64,000 nucleotides of DNA, taken from Streptomyces clavifer. GTDB lineage: Bacteria; Actinomycetota; Actinomycetes; Streptomycetales; Streptomycetaceae. Position 1 is the stretch's first letter. Every line of letters begins with the position of its first letter. The position numbers and the translations under genes were made by a program. The notes under the pieces are model-generated. The model was not told the DNA's origin and searched no databases. It saw nothing but the letters and a program-made list of their open reading frames with translations. The stretch is taken from the NCBI GenBank assembly GCA_014651175.1, contig BMWJ01000008.1, forward strand, positions 186,001 through 250,000. The letters run 5' to 3'. Below, piece after piece: positions 17,243 to 24,439 of this stretch.

Positions 17243-17473
17243 CTACTGCCTGCTGGAGCGGAAGCGCCGGTTCTGCTGCAACGCGCCTATGAAGGAGGTC
17301 CAGGAGCCGGCGGGGAAGGCCAGCGCCGGGCCGAGGGCGTTCTTGCTGTCACGGACGGGGACGAGGCCGGGGAATCCGTCCGCCGTCTCGACGCAGTTGC
17401 CCCCTTCCTGATTGCTGTAGCTGCTTCTGCGCCAGGCGGCGGCGGTCAGATCGGGACGGGACACTCGCTTCAT
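17243..17473 (-). CDS. DUF397 small protein
   Basis: A 76-residue DUF397 protein with the family hallmarks WRRSSYSNQEGGNCVE near the N-terminus and VPVRDSKNALGPALAF in the middle, ending in a W-x-x-F-I segment. DUF397 proteins in Streptomyces accompany WhiJ/AbaA-type XRE regulators, and some act as their partner or antagonist. A GGAGG site precedes the ATG by 8 nt, strongly supporting the start. It lies inside the 3' end of the upstream regulator in another frame, overlapping it by 125 bp, much more than the few bases usual for this pair. Confidence 0.93.
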   Translation of the reverse strand: MKRVSRPDLTAAAWRRSSYSNQEGGNCVETADGFPGLVPVRDSKNALGPALAFPAGSWTSFIGALQQNRRFRSSRQ

Positions 17474-18335
17474 GGTGGTCGTCCTCCATCGCGGATCGGA
17501 TCACGTCGAGCGACATGAGAGGGGGCAGCGCCGCTGCCCGGAGCCGATCGTAGGTCACCGCGAAGCTCCTGACCTCTTCCGGATCCTCGATCAACTGGCC
17601 GTAGTGGGCGCCCTCCGTGTAGCCGATCTCCGTGCCGTCAGGCAGGACCAGGACGGTCAGGGAGCCGCCCAGGGCATCGTGCTCGCCCTGGGTGAACGGC
17701 AGCACCTGCACGGTGATGTGAGGTTCTTCGGCCGTGGCCAGCAATCGTGCCAGTTGAGCTCGCATGGCTGCCGGGCCGCCCACCGGGCGTCGGAGCACGG
17801 CTTCGTCGAGGACCACCCACAGCTCGGGGCGATCGGCCGCCGCCAGGCGTTCTTGGCGCTGCAGTCGTGCCGACAGCCGCTCCTCCAGATGCTCTTCACT
17901 CCTGAGCGTGCGTCCGACACGCAGCAGTGCCCGGCCGTACTCCTCGGTCTGCAACAGGCCCGGCACGACGTGAGCGGCGTACTCGTGGATCGCCACCGCC
18001 CGAGCCGAGTGGCCCATGAACGCCCGCGCCCAGTCCGGGAACGCCTCCCGGTAGACGTACGGCCACAGGTCGATCAGCAGGTGGTCCGCCACCAACGCGG
18101 CGTCCAGGGCCCGTGCCAGCTCCAAGGAGGGCTTGGCGCCGGACGACCGCTCGATCTGGGTGATCCGGGTGCTCACGACATGCGTCATCCTGCCCAGCTC
18201 GGCCTGGGTCAGCCCGGCCGCCGTGCGGAGTCTGCGCACCCGTGAGCCGAAGAGCGCGGCCATCGACTGCTGAGGGTCGGGTGCCCTGTCCACGGCGTTT
18301 CCGGGCTTACGGGCAGGAAGGTAATGCTTCGTCAC
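17349..18335 (-). CDS. XRE-family (WhiJ-like) regulator with DUF5753 domain
   Basis: A 328-residue DNA-binding protein. The helix-turn-helix is near residues 30-70 (RVRRLRTAAGLTQAELGRMTHVVSTRITQIE), followed by a DUF5753 regulatory domain (VVPGLLQTEEYGRALL ... VLPFTQGEHDALGGSLTVL). This is the architecture of the many WhiJ-like regulators affecting Streptomyces development and antibiotics. Family members usually end near MSLDVIRSAMED; here about 40 extra basic residues follow, encoded over the start of the DUF397 gene. That suggests loss of the ancestral stop codon. The GTG start is plausible but its GGAAG is almost adjacent; an ATG at 18263 just before the HTH is possible. It diverges from an ATPase gene. 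Confidence 0.88.
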   Translation of the reverse strand: MTKHYLPARKPGNAVDRAPDPQQSMAALFGSRVRRLRTAAGLTQAELGRMTHVVSTRITQIERSSGAKPSLELARALDAALVADHLLIDLWPYVYREAFPDWARAFMGHSARAVAIHEYAAHVVPGLLQTEEYGRALLRVGRTLRSEEHLEERLSARLQRQERLAAADRPELWVVLDEAVLRRPVGGPAAMRAQLARLLATAEEPHITVQVLPFTQGEHDALGGSLTVLVLPDGTEIGYTEGAHYGQLIEDPEEVRSFAVTYDRLRAAALPPLMSLDVIRSAMEDDHHEASVPSRSDRRRLAQKQLQQSGRGQLRRDGGRIPRPRPRP

Positions 18336-18401
18336 CTTCCGAGCCTAGGCGTGCCGATCGATCCTTGACTGCGGAACGCAGCGAATTCCGCACTCTGTGG
18401 A

Positions 18402-18968
18402 ATGCGCGGGGAACGGCTGAACGGGACGGGTCGCATCATGCTCGAGGAAGTATCCGCGCCGGACGGCGGGCCGCAGCGGTGGACGGGTGGGGACCCTCGT
18501 GCGGAAGGGGAGGAGGCACCGGCGTCCGGGGAGGCCCGGCGGCACTTCTTCTCCCGTCAGTTCCCCTCCCATGCCCGTGGTGCGCAGCTCGCCCGGCGGG
18601 CAACCGTGAGGCACCTGGGTGAGTGGGGGTTCCCGTCGGCGTCGGAGGTCTCCTGCACCGTCGCCCTGGTCGTCGCCGAGCTGACGGCCAACGCGGTGTG
18701 CCACGGCCGGGTCCGTGGCCGGAACTTCCTCCTGAGCGTGATCTACGACGTGGGCGCCCCGGGCGTTCGGGTCGAGGTCTCGGACGCCCGCCGGGAGCTG
18801 CCGTCGGTCGTGCCGTCCAGGCCTGCCGACGACGAGGAGTCGGGGCGCGGACTGGTCCTCGTCGGAGCGCTGGCCGCGCGGTGGGGAACCCACCCTCGTA
18901 TCCCTGTGGGGAAGACGGTGTGGGCGGAGTGCCCCGTGGCTCCCGGGCCCGTCGCCGCCCGGACGTGA
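18402..18968 (+). CDS. Anti-sigma-factor-like ATP-binding protein (HATPase_c)
   Basis: A protein of up to 188 residues with a GHKL-type ATPase domain like SpoIIAB/RsbW: the N-box-like segment VALVVAELTANAVCHG near residue 90, VRVEVSDARRELP with its ATP-contacting Asp, and a glycine-rich end ESGRGLVLVGALAARWG. Small single-domain proteins of this kind are very common in Streptomyces and frequently adjoin XRE/DUF397 pairs, forming the regulatory trio seen here. The start is uncertain: the ATG at 18402 or that at 18438 (MLEEVSAP) both lack a strong ribosome site. The function may be sequestering a partner protein; the partner is unknown. Confidence 0.83.
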   Translation: MRGERLNGTGRIMLEEVSAPDGGPQRWTGGDPRAEGEEAPASGEARRHFFSRQFPSHARGAQLARRATVRHLGEWGFPSASEVSCTVALVVAELTANAVCHGRVRGRNFLLSVIYDVGAPGVRVEVSDARRELPSVVPSRPADDEESGRGLVLVGALAARWGTHPRIPVGKTVWAECPVAPGPVAART

Positions 18969-19202
18969 TGCGACTGCGGGCCGGTCGTCCTCGACCGGCC
19001 GTCGGCCGATTCCACCCGGACCGGGTCGCCGTCACCGGGCGGGCGGCCGGGCCCCGGTCCTGGCCTGGGGTGATGCCGACCGAGGGCTCCCCGGGCGCTG
19101 TCCGGGCGGGCCCGCCCGGTGTCGAGCTCGGGGCGTGGCGGGCACGGATTCCCGGACGGCCCGGAGCCCGGACCGCGGGCGAGCCGTGAGCGCCGCCCGG
19201 AG

Positions 19203-19655
19203 TCACGGGCGCGGCCAGGGGCGCATGGAGAGGTCCTCGATGCCGGTGTTGAAGCGTTTGAGGTAGTCGGCGAAGGCGGCGATGTCCTCGTCCGGCCAGT
19301 CCTTCATGACCCGGTCCAGGGAGCGGACCACACGCTCACGTTCCTCGTCGAGCAGGTGTGCGCCCGCGTCGGTGATGCGGAACTTACGGGCCATGCCGCC
19401 CTCGGGGTCGGCGATGCGTTCCGCGAGTCCGGCGCGCATCGCGGCGGCGGTCTGCCGGTTGAGGGTGGAGGCGTCGAGGCCGAAGGCGTCGCTCAACTCG
19501 CCGACGGACATGGGGCCCTGGACGCGTATGCGGCTCAGGATGATGTAGGCGCTGCGTTCCATGAGGGCGTTCTTGTGGCGTCCGCCCCGGTGGGCGATGC
19601 CGTGGCGTCCGAGCAGCATCTGCTCGTACTCGACCTCGTAGGTAGGTCTGGCCAT
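19203..19655 (-). CDS. MarR-family transcriptional regulator
   Basis: A 150-residue MarR protein with a winged helix (VGELSDAFGLDASTLNRQTAAAMRAGLAERI ... DPEGGMARKFRITDAG) between helical dimerisation elements. MarR proteins usually repress an adjacent transporter and release DNA when a phenolic or lipophilic ligand binds. The ATG at 19655 is preceded by AGGAGG with good spacing, which rules out the longer upstream frame. The gene diverges from an MFS efflux gene across 186 bp containing several TGTGCAT-type repeats, the likely operators. Control of that transporter and of its own gene is inferred. Confidence 0.93.
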   Translation of the reverse strand: MARPTYEVEYEQMLLGRHGIAHRGGRHKNALMERSAYIILSRIRVQGPMSVGELSDAFGLDASTLNRQTAAAMRAGLAERIADPEGGMARKFRITDAGAHLLDEERERVVRSLDRVMKDWPDEDIAAFADYLKRFNTGIEDLSMRPWPRP

Positions 19656-19735
19656 GGGTGTCGCCTCCTGCTCGCGGGCCGGGGTCGGCCCGCATCGGTC
19701 CTTCCTGATCCCGGGGCCCGCTCCCATGATCCCAC

Positions 19736-19792
19736 ACGATGTGCATGAGACACATAACGTGCATGACACATTCGACATGTACGATGCACATC
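19736..19792. promoter_or_regulatory. Repeat cluster, probable MarR operators
   Basis: Three related sites sit back to back: ATGTGCATGAGACACAT (19739-19755), GTGCATGACACATT (19759-19772) and, inverted, ATGTACGATGCACAT (19777-19791). Each is an imperfect palindrome with ATGTG/CACAT-type arms. They lie in the gap between the divergent marR-like and MFS genes, where one repressor would control both directions. Confidence 0.65.
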
Positions 19793-19841
19793 GCTCTCCC
19801 CATTGGGACGGCGAGCAGACGATCATCAAGGAGCCCACTTC

Positions 19842-21299
19842 ATGGATGCCCCCCGGCCGACAGCCAGATCGGGTGGCGTGGTCGCCACCCTGGCCCTCGC
19901 AGGCACCGTGGCAGCGATCATGCAGACCCTGGTCACCCCGCTCATCGCGGAACTGCCGCAGCTCCTCGACACCACGGCCTCGAACGCCACCTGGGTGATC
20001 ACCGTCACCCTGCTGGTCTCCGCGGTGTGCGTGCCGATCTCCGGACGTCTGGGCGACCTGCTGGGCAAGCGCCGGATGCTGATCGCGTGCGCGGTGCCCC
20101 TGGTCGTGGGCTCGGTGGTCTGCGCCCTGTCGTCCACCGTGGTCCCGATGATCGTCGGCCGCGGCCTCCAGGGCATGGGGATGGGCATGGTGCCCCTCGG
20201 CATCTCCCTGCTGCGCGACGTCGTGCCGAAGGAGAAGCTGAGCTCGTCCATCGCACTGGTCAGCGCCTCCATGGGCATCGGCGGCGCCCTCGGCCTGCCG
20301 ATCGCCTCGGCGGTCGCCCAGTACGCGAACTGGCGGGTGCTGTTCTGGGGCTCCGCCGTCCTGGCCCTCGTCGTCTCCGTGCTGATCTGGTTCCTGATCC
20401 CGGACGTCCCGGCCGGTGCACGGGGGCAGCGCTTCGACGTGCCCGGCGCCCTCGGCCTGGCCGTCGGTCTGGTCTGCCTGCTGCTCGCCATCTCCAAGGG
20501 CGCCGAATGGGGCTGGGCCTCCACGACGACGATCGGCCTGTTCACCGCCTCCGTCGTGGCGCTCCTCGTGTGGGGCTTCTGGGAGCTGCGCACCAAGGAC
20601 CCGCTGGTCGACCTGCGCACCACGGCCCGCCCCCGGGTGCTGATCACCAACATCGCGTCGCTCTTCGTCGGCTTCGGCATGTACGCGGGCATGCTGATCG
20701 CCCCGCAGCTCCTGCAGTTCCCGGAGGCCACCGGCTACGGTCTGGGCCAGTCCATGCTCGCCGCGGGCCTCTGGATGGCGCCCGGCGGCGTCATGATGAT
20801 GCTCATCTCCCCGCTCGGCGGAAAGCTCACCGACGCCCGCGGTCCCAAGTTCACCCTCATCTGCGGTGTGCTGGTCATCGCGGCGGCCTACGGCCTGGGG
20901 GTCCTGCTGATGGGCTCGGCCTGGGGCCTGATGCTGTTCCTCATGGTCAGCAGCAGTGGCGTCGGTCTCGCCTACGGCGCGATGCCCGCCCTGATCATGA
21001 GCTCCGTCCCGGCGTCCGAGACGGCCGCCGCCAACGGGTTCAACACCCTCATGCGCGCGCTCGGCACCTCGATCGGCGCTGCGGTGATCGGCGCGATCCT
21101 GTCCCAGATGACCACCACCACGGGTGGCTTCATCCTCACCTCCGAGGAGGGGTTCCGCACCGGTCTGGTCTTCGGCTGCGGTGTCGCCCTGCTCGCCGTC
21201 GCCATCGCGTCGTTCATCCCGGCCGTCCGCGGGTCCGCCGGCACCGGCGGGAAGACCGACGAGCCCGCCGCCCCGGAGGTGGCCGCCGCCAAGGCCTGA
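19842..21299 (+). CDS. MFS drug/proton antiporter (DHA2, 14-TM type)
   Basis: A 485-residue inner-membrane efflux pump with about 14 hydrophobic helices. Family motifs are present: GRLGDLLGKRRM (motif A, between helices 2 and 3), GRGLQGMGMGMVPLGISLL and ALGLPIASAVAQYANWRVLFW (motif C-like and the following helix). These transporters export small hydrophobic drugs or natural products by proton antiport. AAGGAG lies 8 nt before the ATG at 19842, so the upstream extension of the frame is rejected. It is divergent from the MarR gene, the probable regulator, and ends at a long bidirectional terminator shared with a second MFS gene. Confidence 0.94.
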   Translation: MDAPRPTARSGGVVATLALAGTVAAIMQTLVTPLIAELPQLLDTTASNATWVITVTLLVSAVCVPISGRLGDLLGKRRMLIACAVPLVVGSVVCALSSTVVPMIVGRGLQGMGMGMVPLGISLLRDVVPKEKLSSSIALVSASMGIGGALGLPIASAVAQYANWRVLFWGSAVLALVVSVLIWFLIPDVPAGARGQRFDVPGALGLAVGLVCLLLAISKGAEWGWASTTTIGLFTASVVALLVWGFWELRTKDPLVDLRTTARPRVLITNIASLFVGFGMYAGMLIAPQLLQFPEATGYGLGQSMLAAGLWMAPGGVMMMLISPLGGKLTDARGPKFTLICGVLVIAAAYGLGVLLMGSAWGLMLFLMVSSSGVGLAYGAMPALIMSSVPASETAAANGFNTLMRALGTSIGAAVIGAILSQMTTTTGGFILTSEEGFRTGLVFGCGVALLAVAIASFIPAVRGSAGTGGKTDEPAAPEVAAAKA

Positions 21300-21318
21300 C
21301 CCGCACCGTCCGTACCGC

Positions 21319-21374
21319 GCACGCTGCCGCCCGGCGGCCGGCCCCGAGGGGGTCGGCGCCGGGCGGCAGCGTGC
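21319..21374. terminator. Bidirectional terminator between two convergent MFS genes
   Basis: Perfect 18-bp stem: GCACGCTGCCGCCCGGCG (21319-21336) pairs with 21357-21374, loop 20 nt. It serves both convergent transcripts. Confidence 0.85.
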
Positions 21375-21440
21375 CGGGGCCGGTACGCCGCGTGGAGTGG
21401 AGTCGGGGCAGGAGGCGCGTGCGCTGTGTGCTGCGGCTGC

Positions 21441-23276
21441 TCAGCCGCCCGCCGGCTTCGGCGCGGGGGGAGCGCTCTCGTGCTCGGCGAGGACCGGGAA
21501 GCGGCGCGGCGCGACGAGGACGAGCACCAGCAGGGCGAGCACGGCGGCCCCCGCGGCGCCGACGAACACGTGGTCCACGGCGGTGTCGACGGCCCGGCGC
21601 AGCGCGTCCGTCGCTTCGGCGGAGAGGGCCGCCGGGTCCTCCAGGGCGTGCGAGACCGCGTCCAGGTCGTCCGGGAGCCCGGGGAGGGGCGAGGCGGCCA
21701 GCCGGGAGGCGAGCACCCCGTTGGCGATGGCGCCGAAGAGTGCGGCGCCCACGCTCTGTCCGACCTGGCGGCAGAAGAGTACGGACGCCGTCGTCGTCCC
21801 CCGCTCGGACCAGCCGACCGTGGACTGGACCCCGACGATCAGCGGGAGCTGGAAGAGTCCGAGCGCCGCGCCGAGCAGCAGCATGAGCAGGGCGGGCTGC
21901 CATGCGGCCCCGGGGAAGGGCAGCAGCGGGAAGGCGGCCAGGACCAGCAGGGCGCCGGTCATGCCCATGATCGCGGTGCGCCGGAAGCCGATGCGGTTGT
22001 AGACCCGGTCGGCGAGCGCCGCGGACACGGGCCAGCTCAGCGTCATGACGGAGAGGACGAAACCGGCGGCTATCGGTCCCAGGCCGAGGACCGACTGGGC
22101 GTACGTCGGGAGGAAGACGGTCGGCGCGACCATCAGGAGCCCCATCGCGCCCAGGGCCAGGTTGACCGAGGCGATGGTGCGCCGCCGCCACACCCAGCCG
22201 GGGATGACCGGTTCGGCGGCCCGCCGCTCGATCACGACGGTCAGGCAGGCGAGCACGGCGGTGGCCCCGAGCAGTCCGAGTGAGGGGGCGGACAGCCAGG
22301 GCCAGGCGACTCCGCCCTGGACCAGTGCCGTCAGCAGGAGCGCGCCGGTGGCGAAGACCGCGAGGGCGCCCGCCCAGTCGATGCGCGGACGGACGGCGGG
22401 GCGCGGACGGGCCGGTTCGTGGAGGTGACGGACCACCAGCCAGAGGGCGACCGCGCCGACCGGCAGATTGATCAGGAAGATCCAGCGCCAGTCGGCGTAG
22501 GTGGCGAGCAGTCCGCCGACGGCCGGGCCCGCGACGGCCGATGCGGCCCAGACCGTCGACAGCCTGGCCTGGATCTTCGGGCGTTCCTTGAGCGGGTAGA
22601 GGTCGGCGGCGATGGTCTGCACCGTGCCCTGGAGGGCTCCGCCGCCGAGACCCTGGACGACGCGGAAGGCGATGAGCGCGGCCATGTTCCAGGCGGCGGC
22701 GCAGAGGAGGGAACCGGCCAGGAAGAGGATGATGCCGGCGACGAGGACCGGCTTGCGGCCGAAGGTGTCGGAGAGCTTCCCGTAGACCGGCAGGGTGACC
22801 GTCACGGCGAGCAGGTAGCCGGAGAAGAGCCAGGAGAAGACGGCGAAGCCGCCGAGGTCGCCGACGATCTGCGGGACGGCGGTCGCGACGATGGTGCCGT
22901 CGATGGCGGCGAGACCCATCCCGAGCATCAGCGCGGCGACCACGGGGCGGCGGCTGCGGGCTGTGGCGGCTGCTCCGGCCGCCGCCCCGGGTGCGCTCGG
23001 CTCTCCCGGACGGGACGCCGGTGGTGGGCCTGCCGCGGCTCCCGGGCCGGTGACCGCTCCCGGGCCGGTAACCGCTCCCTGACGGGCTGCGGCTCCGGGG
23101 TCTTCGACAGCTGGTGCGCCTGCCGGGGCTCCTGCACCTGCTGCGGCTCCCGGACCGGCAACAGCCCCTGGACGGGCTGCCGGTGACGGTCCGTCGCGCC
23201 GCATGCCGCCCGCGCCGCCCGCACCGCCCGTGCTGTCCACGCCGCCCGCGCTGTCCGTGCCGCCGGTGCCGCCCAC
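21441..23276 (-). CDS. MFS drug efflux transporter (DHA2) with low-complexity N-terminal extension
   Basis: Up to 611 residues. Residues from about 110 onward are a 14-helix DHA2 transporter: GMGLAAIDGTIVATAVPQI in helix 1, YGKLSDTFGRKPVLVAG (motif A), FRVVQGLGGGALQGTV and GLLATYADWRWIFLINLP. It resembles EmrB/LfrA-type multidrug exporters. The first 105 residues are Gly/Ala/Pro-rich, with a repeated GAVTGPG unit and no family counterpart; they would lie in the cytoplasm. The GTG at 23276 has a purine-rich AAGGGAA upstream; an ATG at 23204 (MRRDGPSP) or a still later start would shorten this region. The substrate is unknown and no regulator is adjacent on this side. Confidence 0.9.
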   Translation of the reverse strand: MGGTGGTDSAGGVDSTGGAGGAGGMRRDGPSPAARPGAVAGPGAAAGAGAPAGAPAVEDPGAAARQGAVTGPGAVTGPGAAAGPPPASRPGEPSAPGAAAGAAATARSRRPVVAALMLGMGLAAIDGTIVATAVPQIVGDLGGFAVFSWLFSGYLLAVTVTLPVYGKLSDTFGRKPVLVAGIILFLAGSLLCAAAWNMAALIAFRVVQGLGGGALQGTVQTIAADLYPLKERPKIQARLSTVWAASAVAGPAVGGLLATYADWRWIFLINLPVGAVALWLVVRHLHEPARPRPAVRPRIDWAGALAVFATGALLLTALVQGGVAWPWLSAPSLGLLGATAVLACLTVVIERRAAEPVIPGWVWRRRTIASVNLALGAMGLLMVAPTVFLPTYAQSVLGLGPIAAGFVLSVMTLSWPVSAALADRVYNRIGFRRTAIMGMTGALLVLAAFPLLPFPGAAWQPALLMLLLGAALGLFQLPLIVGVQSTVGWSERGTTTASVLFCRQVGQSVGAALFGAIANGVLASRLAASPLPGLPDDLDAVSHALEDPAALSAEATDALRRAVDTAVDHVFVGAAGAAVLALLVLVLVAPRRFPVLAEHESAPPAPKPAGG

Positions 23277-23650
23277 GGGGATTCCCTTCCCTATGCATCT
23301 AGTTTCCGGGGGTCACTGTCTCACCCGCCGATGACCGGGCGACAGCGGGCGGCCGAGGGGTGAGACCCCCGTGGGATCCCCTAGCCCGGCCTCCTCCCCG
23401 GGGCCGAGACCCCTAGGGGGAGCTCCGTACTCCTGCCCGGGGACCTTTCCTCCCGCCGGAGGACGTGCCGTGACGGCTCCGTTCCTTACCGTGGTCCTAC
23501 ACCGCGCATTGCGGCTGACTGCAGAGGGCGGGGTGGGGAAAACCCCACCCGAAGACTGCGCCGGGCACCAGCGCGCCGGACCCCCTCCGCACCCGAGACT
23601 CGGAACGTACACAGAGACGTCCAGGCATTGACCGACATAGGAGAAAAACC
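23277..23650. promoter_or_regulatory. Divergent promoter region, MFS gene / ABC operon, with two palindromes
   Basis: 374 bp with no supported gene. It contains the palindrome CCCCTAGGGG (23410-23419) and a 20-bp symmetric element GGGTGGGG-AAAA-CCCCACCC (23531-23550). The second lies about 100 bp upstream of the ABC ATPase start and is a good operator candidate or mRNA hairpin. The ATPase ribosome site is TAGGAG, 7 nt from its GTG. Confidence 0.55.
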
Positions 23651-24439
23651 GTGACAACGGCTGTAACCATTCCCAGGCACGGGGGCACTGGAGGGCGTAC
23701 GGCCGTCGCTGCGCGAGCGCGGCAGGTCGTCAAGGCGTACGGCGTCGGGGAGACCCGGGTCGTCGCGCTCGACCACGTCGACGTGGACATCGAGCGCGGG
23801 CGGTTCACGGCGATCATGGGACCCTCCGGCTCCGGCAAGTCGACGCTCATGCACTGCCTGGCCGGTCTGGACACCGTGACCTCGGGGGAGATCCACCTCG
23901 CGGACACCGAGATCACCAAGCTCAAGGACAAGAAGCTCACCCAGCTCCGCCGGGACCGCATCGGCTTCATCTTCCAGGCGTTCAACCTGCTTCCGACGCT
24001 GAACGCGATCGAGAACATCACGCTGCCGATGGACATCGCGGGCCGCAGGCCCGACGCCGACTGGCTGCGGCAGGTCGTCGAGACCGTCGGTCTCGCCGAG
24101 CGGCTGAAGCACCGGCCGACGCAGCTCTCCGGCGGCCAGCAGCAGCGCGTCGCGGTGGCCAGGGCGCTGGCCGCCCGGCCGGAGATCATCTTCGGGGACG
24201 AGCCCACCGGGAACCTGGACTCGCGGGCCGGCGCCGAAGTGCTGTCCTTCCTGCGCAAGTCGGTCGACGAGCTGGGCCAGACCATCGTCATGGTCACCCA
24301 CGACCCGGTGGCCGCCTCCTACGCGGACCGGGTGCTGTACCTCGCGGACGGCTCGATCGTCGACGAGATGCGCAACCCGACGGCCGATCAGGTCCTGGAC
24401 CGCATGAAGGACTTCGACGCGCGCGGGCGGACGTCATGA
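23651..24439 (+). CDS. MacB/LolD-type ABC transporter ATP-binding protein
   Basis: A 262-residue ATPase with complete nucleotide-binding motifs: Walker A GPSGSGKST, Q-loop FQAFNLLPTL, signature LSGGQQQRVAVARAL, Walker B IIFGDEPTGNLD and the switch His in VTHD. The LSGGQQQR and GNLDS features and about 260-residue length place it with the MacB/LolD/FtsE group, which drives mechanotransmission rather than classic translocation. The start is a GTG with TAGGAG upstream. Its stop overlaps the ATG of the permease (ATGA), so the two are translationally coupled. Likely job: exporting or extracting a peptide, lipid or antibiotic from the membrane. A paralogous pair lies at 55.3-58.7 kb. Confidence 0.95.
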   Translation: MTTAVTIPRHGGTGGRTAVAARARQVVKAYGVGETRVVALDHVDVDIERGRFTAIMGPSGSGKSTLMHCLAGLDTVTSGEIHLADTEITKLKDKKLTQLRRDRIGFIFQAFNLLPTLNAIENITLPMDIAGRRPDADWLRQVVETVGLAERLKHRPTQLSGGQQQRVAVARALAARPEIIFGDEPTGNLDSRAGAEVLSFLRKSVDELGQTIVMVTHDPVAASYADRVLYLADGSIVDEMRNPTADQVLDRMKDFDARGRTS

